Position numbers and translations under genes: made by a program. 64,000 bases of DNA from Roridomyces roridus. Lineage: Eukaryota > Basidiomycota > Agaricomycetes > Agaricales > Mycenaceae. Under the pieces are notes generated by a model that saw only the letters and a list, made by a program, of their open reading frames with translations, did no database searches and was not told the DNA's origin. Positions 55,347-64,000 of this stretch are shown piece by piece (positions within the stretch are counted from its first letter, which is position 1; each line of letters opens with the position of its first letter). The DNA lies in contig JARKIF010000004.1 of NCBI GenBank assembly GCA_029378245.1, forward strand, positions 2,232,001-2,296,000, written 5' to 3'.

Positions 55347-56976
55347 TGTCGCAAAAATCCAAAGTGGGAAATAACGGGTCAGAACTGGTTGCAACTGGTT
55401 ACAATGCTGAAATTTTTTCACCCGGTTATAACACTTACAATGGTGGTTTCAACTGATTTTAACTGATTTCAAGATTGCAACCAGTTTTAACTGATTTCAA
55501 GATTGTAACTAGTTGAAACCGAGCATCCCTGGCAGCTCAAAAAAAAAAAAAAATCACTACCCTCCCGGGCACCACAGTACACACCCGGGCACGCGACATG
55601 GAAGCTAAACAGTATATTGCTACAGCAACTGACTATCAAGATGCACCGAGTCTGCGGGATGAGTCAAGCCGATAGATTGGTTGGTGAGAAGAGTGCGTAC
55701 CTGAGATGAGCGACTGGAAACGGGTCACAATGACGCCTGCGAGTCATGTCAGAACGACGAATGTGGTGCGAGAGGGGGCGTACCGAAGGAGACGAGGTGA
55801 CCAAGCTGCCGAACATAGACGATCAGTACGAGATCAAGGGAGACGGCAGAGACGTACTGGGTGAGAAGAGATGGTAGTGGTCGAAGGTCAAGAGAGGTCG
55901 AGTCACGAGTTGAGTGCTGCGGGCGTAATATACGTCAGCGGGTGGAGCCTTCCTTTTACGGCGACAAGATTGATGCCTACCACCACCCTCGACAGTGGAC
56001 ACCTCTCGACACCCTCCACTGCAGCCACGCCTCCTCTTCTACTCATCCTCATCCATGACCCACGTCTCCTCGGAGCCTGAATGCGACTACGGCCCTGTGG
56101 CGTCCCGCACTCCTGATAACCCAACGGCGATTCGTCGCAAGCCCCTTCAAGTTGCACCGCTACCTCCGCAGGACGCTCGCCTCAATGGGCGCCTTGTCGA
56201 GCTGGAAAATTGTCTTGAGGCTGTCGAGGGAGAACTGGAGGGAATTAAGGGAGGAAGGGCCCAGAATAAGAGTGCGTGACAGTCTTCTCTTGCACATCCT
56301 CCAACCAACCTTTACTGCAGAACGGGGCCGCCCCTCGACAACTCCCTCACCCGCCACATGCGCCCCGAAGAGACCTCGCACCAGCGCAGTCGCTGCCTCG
56401 CCGCCTCGCCGCCCGTCGACCCTGTTTCCTCCGCACTCAATGATAGTGCATGGAATGGGCGTGCTTGCGAGAATGGGACCCGGCGGCATACCCTCTGTAA
56501 CCCCCCGTCACACGAGTACATCTCACCCATCGAGTCGGCCACAGATCCAAGTAGACATTCCTACAAATATAATTCCTTTGCCCACCGCTTTTGCTCGACA
56601 AGGCCGACGTGCTTTGATTCAGTGAGAAATTTGTGTACACTAACTTCAATCGCCTCCACCGCCGTCGTTTTCACCGCCAACGGTTCCACCACCATCTGCG
56701 GCCCCGTCCGCGCCGCCGCCGGCATTCCCTCCCTTGGATTTGAGATGACTGTAGACCAAGATTGGTTCCTGAGAGCCGGTAATTGATATATCTTGTGTTC
56801 GGGGAAGTCTCAGGCTGGGGTGTGGATACAATGGGTTAAAAGCTTTCCCTGTCCTCAGAACCAGTTGCAAACTGGTCAAAATCGGGGTACAATTGGGTTA
56901 TAATTTCGTTTCAATCAAGATGTAATCATGGAAATTGGTTAAAATCAGTTACAACTCAGATCGGACTTTTGCGACA
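55347..56976. mobile_element. Candidate 1.6-kb element with inverted ends and an internal gene
   Basis: Outer ends are TGTCGCAAAAATCC (55347-55360) and the complement of TGTCGCAAAAGTCC (56963-56976). Both sides also hold subterminal clusters of AACTGGTT/AACCAGTT-type motifs, with units such as AACTGATTTCAAGATTG repeated in tandem around 55450-55510. A clear target duplication is not visible (only GA on both sides). The superfamily therefore cannot be named, and the call rests on the shared subterminal motifs. The interior contains the coiled-coil/AT-hook-like gene at 56055. Confidence 0.5.
56055..56625 (+). CDS. Short protein with coiled coil and AT-hook-like motif
   Basis: Start at 56055 (MTHVSSEPECDYGPVASRTPDNPTAIRRK). 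Residues about 45-70 form a leucine/glutamate heptad stretch (RLVELENCLEAVEGELEGIKG), a likely short coiled coil. After a 49-nt intron the frame continues KRGRPSTTPSP..., an AT-hook-like RGRP core with a basic flank. A Pro/Ser/Arg-rich region follows, ending FARQGRRALIQ and stop at 56623. It is about 170 residues with no signal or TM. It could be a small nuclear DNA-binding protein. It lies wholly inside the candidate transposable element, so it may be element-encoded or captured. Earlier exons upstream cannot be excluded. Confidence 0.5.
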
Positions 56977-58071
56977 GAAAGATGAAATCGATACAGAATG
57001 ACAACTACTTTGTCATCAGAAACTGAAATGTTAACCGTAAGAAGCCGCGTGACGGGCCGCCAGGGACGCTCGTCAGGTCTCTGGTGCGTGTTCAGAGGGA
57101 AGCATATTTGAAAGTTGGTTGAAAGATGAAAACCTTGGTAGTACCCTATTCCTGTGCTTATTACCCAATTGGATCGGAGTCGAACGAGCCTCACTGCGCC
57201 ACATTCCCCCGATTTGGCAAGGTTCAATTCGGTTCCAGTGCTCACCGACTCTTGGGACAATACTGGCAACATACGCACTTTACCGAGTCAGCCATTTCCG
57301 AATTCAATGTTGAAAAGTGGACACAGTTGCCCAAAGAAAATTAGCTCGAGATAGATTCAAGCCATCGCCCACTCCCGAGTCGGACGGGTACGCACCACAG
57401 TCTACTGCAGTGATATAGTATCAATGCATATAGTCACGCTGCATGGGGTGAGCCACGATGAACTGTCCCTGTATTTCAGTAGGTTCAATCGTCCGGGAAA
57501 CCCGTACACAAAGGACACCACTGGGGACTCAACTGATTTCAACACCGGTACCTCGGCCGAAAACAGTAATGGGTGTAGTTCTGCAGAAACTTCTCTGCAT
57601 CTATCGCAGACATACCCCCACTTGGTAACACTCCACCGGCAAGATGATGAGCATCGTACGCAGGAACGAATGTCACAAGATGCGGATTCCGGACCTCAAT
57701 TCAGCCTTATCGACGTCGAGGGAGAAAAATCACACTGTCCCTCCGAGTCCTTGCCCCCTCCTTGCCTATCGCACCCGTAGCAACTCCCGATTTAGTGGAG
57801 ATGTTCGAACTTCAGCAGGTATCTGGAAGTATGCTGAGTGGTGGCCGCACAGCCTGGTCTGTATTGGATCCTTCCAACCCGAAGGAACTTGCTGGAGGGA
57901 GGTCTCAATCTGCCAAGATCCAAACCAACACGGTGCGTATTTAATTTTACTCCACGGTTTCCGCGGCAAGGATAGCGGCGCGGCGCGTCCCACTATCTCT
58001 GGTTCCAGGGCCGTAACATCGGTCGAGCGGCTCCAGCCGCAATGAATTTGACATGACGCCGGTCCAGTTGG
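56977..58071. other. Intergenic region with decayed tRNA-like remnants
   Basis: B-box-like remnants at about 57175-57195 and 57367-57400 (minus). Open frames such as 57424-57780 show no motif. Confidence 0.4.
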
Positions 58072-58080
58072 TTATAAATT
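58072..58080 (+). promoter_or_regulatory. TATA box of the small secreted peptide gene
   Basis: TTATAAATT about 60 bp before the ATG at 58134. Confidence 0.45.
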
Positions 58081-58133
58081 GTCTGTAATCAAGATTCAAC
58101 GGCTGCCCCATACTCAAAGCCTCACATTCCAAC

Positions 58134-58312
58134 ATGCAAGTCTTCATTACTCTCCTCGCCTTGTACATCGCCCTCGCGGCCGCACACATCGAACCCACCA
58201 TTCCGTCTGCGCCCGGCGCCGCACGCGCGCCTCAGGTAACGCTCGCTTCACTAAAAACCCGAGCCGTACTTACTACTCATCGCAACAGACATTCAGCGAG
58301 GACGCGATTTGA
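58134..58312 (+). CDS. Very small predicted secreted peptide
   Basis: Two exons, 42 residues. MQVFITLLALYIALAAA is a textbook signal peptide. It is followed by HIEPTIPSAPGAARAPQ and, after a 53-nt intron ending CAACAG, TFSEDAI and stop at 58310. The mature peptide would be about 25 residues, without Cys, and Pro/Ala-rich. A TATA box lies about 60 bp upstream. No family recognised. Its short length, the intron and the signal peptide make it a candidate signalling or effector-like peptide. It could also be the surviving 5' end of a larger lost gene. Confidence 0.5.
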
Positions 58313-58630
58313 TTTTTGCGCTGCGGACTGTATTTGCCATGTTTTAGACTAGGGAATGGAGGCTGGAGCAGCAAGTCGGAAATATGGCGATTAGGAAAGT
58401 TTGATTCCGAGGGAAGGAAATTATATGTTGCACCGAGCGGTCCCATCACCGGCGAAGACCGTTGCTAATTTCACGTGCTGGCGGTGTGTCGTCCTCGCGG
58501 CCGCGACGTCGACTCTCAGAGACTCGAATTTCAAACTCCGTTCTTGATTCACGTGACCGTCGCTGATGGGCATCGGTGGCGGTGCTGCTTAGGAATCGTC
58601 TTTCCTTCTGCCCCTTTCTGCCCTCCTTCA

Positions 58631-59998
58631 ATGGCCTCCAGTGCCGCCGACGACATCCGGAAACGGATACAGAGCATCAACGACACCATCGACCAGCACA
58701 GACAAGCGATCCAGGAACTGGAACAGTGGAGATGTATGGCCTACAGCGAATTGAATGCCATCATGGACCCGATGAGTCGCCTGCCTGTCGAGCTCTCATT
58801 GGCGATCTTCAAGCAATGAACCACTTCCCAATACCTGCGACCGCACCGTTCCGTCGCGCCGATGCTGCTCATGCAGGTCTGTCGCTCGTGGGCGCGCATC
58901 GTTCTAGATAATCCCTCGCTGTGGGCAAGTATCCGGGTTGCCAATCGATCCCGGGCAGAGTTCCCGAGTCTCCTCGAAATTTGGCTCGATCGTGCACAAC
59001 GCCTTCCCGTGGAAATATTGCTTTCCGGGGGTAGGCACCCGGGGGTGGAGGGCGTGTTGCGGGCACGAGCAGCGCAATTGATCAATTTGGAAGTGTGGGT
59101 GCAGGACTTGGACGTCCTGCCACGGTGGGCCTATCCATGGGAAGTCGAAAACATGACCACGATACCCTTTGTGGCGGTGGAGAAAATGACACTCGCCGAC
59201 AACAGGGCTGCGGGGAGGCCCGGCCGAGAGTCTGGCATGGCGGCCTGTATCGAGTTGCTTCATAACGCCCCACGCCTTTTGGAATGCACTCTCCGCGGAT
59301 GGGCCTCTCCGCGATCCGCCTGGCTGACGGACCCAGAGGTCCAGCCACGCATCCACCCCCACCTGCGACGGCTATATCTCGGCCGCTTTTCGTTTTCGTA
59401 CAAATCCACTGCTGAAGTGCTGAGGCATCTCACACTGCCTGCCCTCGAAGTCCTCTACCTTTCGGCATTCGACATCAATCTACACGAGCTTCATGCATTC
59501 TTCGAAAGGTCCGGATGCCGCGCATCCCTCCACACGCTGTACCTGGGAACGATATCGGACGGCCCCGGGTCGGAGCAATACTCCGCATTGACAGATCCAA
59601 TTTCCGTGTGTCGACTCGTCCCACAACTCCAAAATCTTGATATATCATTCGGGAAGCATGAGACGGCACTCCCATTGTTCGACGCGCTTCGCATGGAGCC
59701 AGCATTCCTCCCCAACCTCGTCAACTTGACTATTCAAGTTAGATTCCTCCAAGACCTCGCCACCCACTTCGAACAACTCCGGGACGCCTTGTCTGTCCGC
59801 CGCACGGGCTCCATACACAGAGCCTCCATCCGGTCTTTCAGCGTGGTTCGGGTTGCAGCGAGGGGCCGTGCTTTATTGGCGGGAGAACTGGAGACGTTTG
59901 AGCTAGAAAAATCGCAAATTTTTGCGGCTTTGGGAATTCTGGTGCAACAGGGGATGGATCTCGAGATCATTATGGAGGTGGAGGGCTTTCGCATGTGA
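58631..59998 (+). pseudogene. F-box protein gene with in-frame TGA
   Basis: One uninterrupted frame of 455 codons except for a TGA at 58817-58819. Before it: MASSAADDIRKRIQSINDTIDQHRQAIQELEQWR, a coiled coil, and MSRLPVELSLAIFKQ, the start of the F-box. After it: TTSQYLRPHRSVAPMLLMQVCRSWARIVLDNPSLWASI, the rest of the F-box, then a leucine-rich region to EVEGFRM and stop at 59996. F-box proteins recruit substrates to SCF ubiquitin ligases. Mushrooms commonly have this coiled coil-F-box-LRR type in large numbers without introns. The stop sits where relatives tend to have Cys (TGC to TGA is one change). The gene is thus either newly dead, read through, or affected by a sequence error. The downstream frame alone would lack half the F-box. 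Confidence 0.8.
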
Positions 59999-60254
59999 GG
60001 CGACTGGGTACTTGCGATTCCTCGAGGGTGTGGTCTTTTTTCCTTGGCGTATACGTCGGTTGTCCAAGTTTTCATAGCAGAAAAACAACTTGTAGAGAAG
60101 ACAGGCCAGGTAATTGTGAAGCCAGCGCGAATGGTGTGTTGCACAACCGCAGAGGGAAACGTGGTCGATAGTGACTATTGGCACATACATACGACCGAAT
60201 CTCCGAAGTCTCCCTTTTCCCAGGAGAAAAACAACATAACACCAACGCAGCTAG

Positions 60255-60332
60255 GACCCACTCCCGATTCGAACGGTGCAGGTCCCATGAACCGGTCACC
60301 GCCGAGCCGAGAACCAGATTGACTCGTGGGGA
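60255..60332 (-). repeat. tRNA-like repeat unit, decayed
   Basis: GTTCGAATCGGGAGTGGGTC 3' end on the minus strand with a B-box. The 5' strand no longer pairs well. Plus-strand AAAAA at about 60225 provides the downstream T-run. Confidence 0.5.
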
Positions 60333-60408
60333 CCGGCATCACCACTGACGCTGATGGCAGCTTGGTCTTGTTTGTTCCGACGATTTTTCGGTTCCCACTT
60401 TGCACGTC

Positions 60409-60675
60409 TTATAACTTTTTACAACGAAGCTCATTCACTTAGCACCGAACTAAAAGTAGTCACCAAATAAGCTGAAAAATAGTGCTAGCTGGCCGCTTTT
60501 TTTGTCTGCCCCCGTACCACACGAATAATGATTGTTTTTCAGCGGACAAGCCCTATTCCCAGAATTTTGCACCAGATTTGAAAAGTCTGGCCAGCTAGCG
60601 CTGGGAAGGGAGGCATATAGAGGATTTTGTCTCAGTGAACCCCGACGATATTCGACCATTTGACAAAGTTATAAG
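60409..60675. repeat. Nested inverted repeat, MITE-like
   Basis: Outer ends CTTATAACTTTTT and the complement of CTTATAACTTTGT (12 of 13). Inside, a perfect 11-bp inverted pair GCTAGCTGGCC (60484-60494) and GGCCAGCTAGC (60589-60599). No coding. No clear target duplication, so a MITE is only one reading. Confidence 0.4.
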
Positions 60676-61318
60676 CCCCATCATTTTGCTTTGATTTCGT
60701 GATCAACTCGCGTGGATTGTTCGTTTTCTAGTTCCACTTGAGGTTGACTCGGTGGAAACATGATTATCGACATCTTATGAGTTCAGAAAACTCACTGGCA
60801 AGAGAATCAAGCTCCAAAATGGCTGCTTGTGCTGCTTTAGGACACAAAAACCTCGTGAACGATGCTTGTGCAACCTCACGGAAAATGAACCATTTCAGAG
60901 TCAAAACGGCTCCACAGAGCATCCAATGACACAGTTTGAGAGTCTGGGAACACAAAATTTGTGTTCTTCTCCCCAAGCACACCAAGGGACATGGTGGCAG
61001 ATACAATATCTGGTGTTGCTGAAATTGTGCCGAAAGGTCAATGCTGTACAGAGCCAAGACAACATTAAAATCTCGAAGCCCGTGCAGGGCCACATGTATA
61101 TGGATCTAATAAACATTTTTCTTCACTGTAGCTAAGCTGCCAAGTGCGTGTGGAAACCAGAACCAGCGGGAACATGGATTTGATACCTTCAATCGGAGAC
61201 CAAACAAGGCCAAAGCTGCCGTTGATCACACCCGCGTTGCCGGTCCCCAGATTGAGCCACTCTGTTGTCTTGGAAGGCATCCAATGGCCGCCAAAAACCA
61301 TTTTCAACCCGCAACATG

Positions 61319-61408
61319 GCCCACCCCCGAGTCGAACGGGAACTCCTGCAGTAATGCTTCTAGTCATTCAATACATCACAGGCGCACGCCGAGTGCCAAT
61401 GGGTGTGC
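61319..61408 (-). repeat. tRNA-like repeat unit
   Basis: Minus-strand member with CCCGTTCGACTCGGG T-arm, GTGGGC acceptor end and GGCACTCGGCGTGC in the D-arm position. A T5 run lies downstream (plus-strand AAAAA at about 61293). Confidence 0.6.
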
Positions 61409-61470
61409 TCATCCGTCAAAATGTTCTCTATATAATTCAATTCTAATACCCAAGATAGACCTAGCACCCA

Positions 61471-63264
61471 TCACTCCTCCCTCGTCCCGGCGTCCCTCCC
61501 CTTCGCCTTCCCCTCAGCCTTCTCGGGCAAATACCTCACCGCAACCCCAAATCCCAGCGCCAAACTCACGATAAGCACCCAAATGATCTCTCCGCCTAGT
61601 ACCTGCGTCCGTGCACCCACAGCAAATATACTAGAAAACACCCCGGGGATGACCGCGCGGAGCCCCGAGTTCATGGTGAGGAAGATGGCGTTGATGGTGC
61701 CGAGGGTGTTGGGCGAGGGGGCGACGTCGTTTAGGGCGAGCTGCATCGCGGCTGTGGGGCGGTTTCAACACGAAGCAGTGAGAAGCAGGGTGGAGAGAGA
61801 CGGAGACGTACTGAAAATCAAGCTAACCGACGCGCCAATAACTTGCACGGTCGGCATCAGAGTCCAAAACGTCTTTGTCCATCCTTGCTTGAGCATCAAA
61901 TTCCCGATGGGGTTGAGGGCCATGAAGACGGGCCAGATGTACGAGCAGCCGCGGAGGATACCGCCCGTGCCGTAGCGCCGGTGCAGGTATGGGAAGGGGA
62001 AGAGCCAAAGTGCTTGTGAGAGTCCGGCGAGGCCGAGGAAGAAGGATATTTGCAGGGGTGTGAAGCCCAGGCCGCCGAGATCCACTGTAGCAAAGAATCA
62101 TGAGTTCGGATGGAGGAAGAAGGGAGAGAGAAGGGCACCAGAGGTGAACCAAAATAGAGGCACGACTAAAGGGGAAAAGGATGAGTGCAAGAGTAGGTGG
62201 GTGAAATACGGAACGGACTGGCGGTGTATCCGAGTGCGATGAGAGCGACGTGACTGATGATAAAGAGAACGACAGCGACTCCTGGGGCCCTTATGACCTC
62301 CCAGGTTGTCATTGGCGGCGTTGCGGGGCCGGAGGATTTGATTTTTGTTTCTAGGGTCTGTGGAACGGCTATGTCAGTCAACTACATACGAGCGCGGACA
62401 AGAACAGACCTCTCGCACAAAGAATGTGCACAGGACGGCAGCGCTAGCGGAGAAACAGCCCGTAACGAGCGTGGGGAGGAGGTATGGGTAGGTCTCAAAC
62501 AGGCCGATGTGCCCGAATACGGAGGGGTAGTTGATAGTCGGCTCGGATAGTGAACCGCCTGTGTAGTGCATGTGGGACTGGCGTACGGCGTGGAACTTAA
62601 TGCGCACCAATGACCGGGCCAAGAAAGATGCCCATATTGCCCGCAAAGGAGAAGAAGCTGAACGCCTTCGCCTGGGTCTGAGCCGTACTATTCTCTGTGA
62701 TCATGGCACGAATCGTCCTGGGGGAGATGAGCAGGGAGCAAGATATTGGATGGTATGCGCATACACGACAGAGCCAGCAAAGGCGCCAGCGAGACACCGG
62801 AAAAGGATCATTTGCCACACGGTCTTGCTCAAGCCGAACATGGCAGAGGCGACGGACACGCCGCACAGAGAAAAGACAAGGACAGGTTTCCGACCTATGC
62901 GGTCGGCAACGCGTCCGTACCCAATCATGACCAGCATCTGGGTCATGGAAAAGAGTGATTCCTGCTGGACATGAACTGCCTGACGGTATTCGGGAGGGGG
63001 AGCACGCACGATAAGGCCAGCATAGAACCCTACATCCGTCTCGGGAACACCAGCTTGCTCGTTGATCATTTTGTTTATGAACGGGAAGATGGAAAAGAAG
63101 GCTATGGGGTCGATGAGACGCGCATAGCAGAGCAGCAGAATTTGGCCCATGGGGAGGGGCTTTTCGACGTCCTCGGGCTCGGCTCGGGGCTCTTCATCGG
63201 CGGTCCTGGCCTCGGTGTCCACGAGAAGAGGGGTAGTCTCTGAGACTTCTGCAGACGGCGACAT
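61471..63264 (-). CDS. MFS transporter (DHA1/ZIFL-like, 12 TM)
   Basis: Start at 63264 (MSPSAEVSETTPLLVDTEARTADEE), an acidic N-tail with a TTPLL motif, then TM1 LPMGQILLLCYARLIDPIAFFSIFPFINKMI. Further signatures: VGFYAGLI; MLVMIGYGRVADRIGRKPVLVFSLCG (loop 2-3); FRCLAGAFAGSVV; TIRAMITENSTAQTQAKAFSFFSFAGNMGIFLGPVIG; then TM7-12, including LGGLGFTPLQISFFLGLAGLSQALWLFPF, NSGLRAVIPGVFSSIFAVG and VLIVSLALGFGVAVRYLPE. The C-tail KAEGKAKGRDAGTREE ends at 61471. Seven or so introns keep frame. The ARLIDPIAFFSIFPFI start and RAMITE motif are those of fungal YCR023C/ZIFL-like proteins. Such proteins are thought to move zinc chelators or drugs, probably at the vacuole or plasma membrane. The substrate is unknown. 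Confidence 0.85.
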
Positions 63265-63646
63265 GGTGGTACGAGAGTGAGACGACTACGTCGTAGGCGC
63301 GCGCTGTCATTGGACGGATCAGATGTCAAGCTTGCCGCGGGGATCACTTGCTCAACATCGCCGCCTGCAGCGGCGCCTGCCGGGTGTCTCCAGACCGAGT
63401 TCCTCGCCCATTTCCGATGTACCTCTTTCGTGGGCGATTCGACCCGGGCGGGGGATGTGTGAGAAAACGCTGGGCAAATGGATTGTGGCTGCGAGCGGTT
63501 GTTCTTCCCAGGACGCGTGGGGAAATCAAAGTCTAGGAGTATCGAAAGGAGATTACGCAGGAAAGAAGGATTAGTCCTAGGATACGATGCAAGTAGAACA
63601 GTGTGGGTGCGAGAAAGAAAAAAAAAGGAGAAAAACAAAAGGAGAT
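63265..63646. other. Promoter region between MFS gene and tRNA-Lys
   Basis: No gene seen. The A-rich tract at 63616-63640 gives the T-run terminator of the minus-strand tRNA. Confidence 0.5.
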
Positions 63647-63733
63647 AGCCCACCGCGGGGGTCGAACCCGCAGCCTTCAGATGCCCGCCTGTGCGTAAAA
63701 GTCTGACGCTCTATCCGATTGAGCTAGGCGGGC
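63647..63733 (-). tRNA. tRNA-Lys (anticodon UUU) with a 13-nt intron
   Basis: Acceptor 5' GCCCGCC pairs with GGTGGGC (one G-U). TA, then D-arm GCTC-AATCGGATA-GAGC. Anticodon arm TCAGA-CTTTTA-[intron]-A-TCTGA, giving anticodon TTT. T-arm GCGGG-TTCGACC-CCCGC. The intron (CGCACAGGCGGGC) lies one base 3' of the anticodon, the canonical place. A T-rich terminator follows on the minus strand (plus-strand A9 and A5 runs at about 63618-63636). The discriminator base reads U by my alignment, which is unusual for Lys. The intron's last seven bases are exactly complementary to the 5' acceptor strand. Confidence 0.92.
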
Positions 63734-64000
63734 ATGGCATTCGCCGCTCCCGTCAAGTCATCAGTGCCCCAGGTCTCTTGAGTTTCCGTGCCGATTCCTG
63801 TAACTTTGTGACTTTGTCTACCTGCGCCCATTGAATACTTGACCGTTGCCTTGAGCAACTTCATCGAGTATTTCGTATGTCTCCCTGCACGCATGCCACA
63901 TGCCACCTGCCCCCATGTCACTCCCTCTCGTGAAAATAATCCGCAACCCCACTGCCAGTCTTCTTCCAGTGTTAACTGAGAACTCCCACGTTTCGCCAAG
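63734..64000. other. No feature seen
   Basis: Nothing supported. A 91-codon minus-strand frame running off the end (63724-63999) overlaps the tRNA and has no motif. Confidence 0.4.

Larger units (their letters stand above)
59999..61470. other. Intergenic region with inverted repeats and tRNA-like units
   Basis: No gene seen. Minus-strand tRNA-like units lie at 60255-60332 and 61319-61408, and a nested inverted repeat at 60409-60675. Confidence 0.5.

Noticed and set aside
55347..56976. hAT or CACTA assignment for the 1.6-kb element
   Set aside because: Neither an 8-bp nor a 3-bp target duplication is visible, so no superfamily is named.
1..64000. CRISPR arrays, operons with ribosome binding sites, prophage
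   Set aside because: Intron-rich genes, TATA boxes and fungal families show this is eukaryotic DNA. No regular spacer-repeat array was seen.

Overview
The window looks like chromosomal DNA of a mushroom-forming basidiomycete (Agaricomycetes). Nearly every gene is cut by many short introns of about 45-60 nt with GT..AG ends. Several families are typical of that group: DUF6535 membrane proteins, TKL-type kinases with an HGDLK catalytic loop, fungal phi-like glutathione S-transferases (GSTs), MYND-finger proteins and F-box proteins. Coordinates of spliced genes run from the chosen start codon to the stop. Splice sites were read by eye and names rest on recognised motifs, not on a search.

Layout. 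1-1.6 kb: decayed repeats. 1.6-5.7 kb: a secreted GH51 arabinofuranosidase and a small membrane protein. 5.9-10.1 kb: a GST array on the minus strand (one pseudogene, two complete genes, one truncated gene with its promoter, one stray exon). 11.7-13.95 kb: a RING/IBR ubiquitin-ligase-like gene. 16.1-18.7 kb: a 14-TM type MFS exporter. 18.8-20.0 kb: a dead MYND fragment and another GST. 20.17-24.60 and 30.78-35.26 kb: two arms of a large inverted duplication, each with a DUF6535 gene and its own independently inserted hAT-type MITE. Between the arms lie a TKL kinase, an unrecognised gene and a MYND gene. 35.2-37.7 kb: a sugar transporter whose promoter and first codons were copied into the left arm. 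37.9-43.6 kb: a PxpA/LamB-YcsF gene followed at once by a fused biotin carboxylase-PxpC-PxpB-biotinyl (urea-carboxylase-like) gene. 43.6-45.2 kb: a cluster of tRNA-like Pol III repeats. 45.5-48.7 kb: a second GH51 gene. 48.7-57 kb: repeat-rich DNA with two related small Cys-rich membrane protein genes, a broken small secreted protein gene, a CACTA-like MITE and a 1.6-kb element with inverted ends. 58.1-60 kb: a small secreted peptide and an F-box gene with an in-frame stop. 61.5-63.7 kb: an MFS transporter and an intron-containing tRNA-Lys.

Biology. The GH51 pair (release of arabinose from plant cell walls) and the sugar transporter fit plant-polymer feeding. The GSTs, the exporter and the second MFS protein fit detoxification. 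The most system-like part is the adjacent PxpA and biotin carboxylase-PxpC-PxpB-BCCP pair. It places in two touching genes the parts found in bacterial pxpA/pxpB/pxpC/accB/accC operons, with no allophanate hydrolase beside it.

The most informative structural part is the inverted duplication. Its MITE insertions, matching empty sites and different lesions in the two DUF6535 copies let the order of events be read from sequence alone. A dispersed family of tRNA-like units with B-box T-arms and Pol III-type T-runs is a further candidate for something undescribed.
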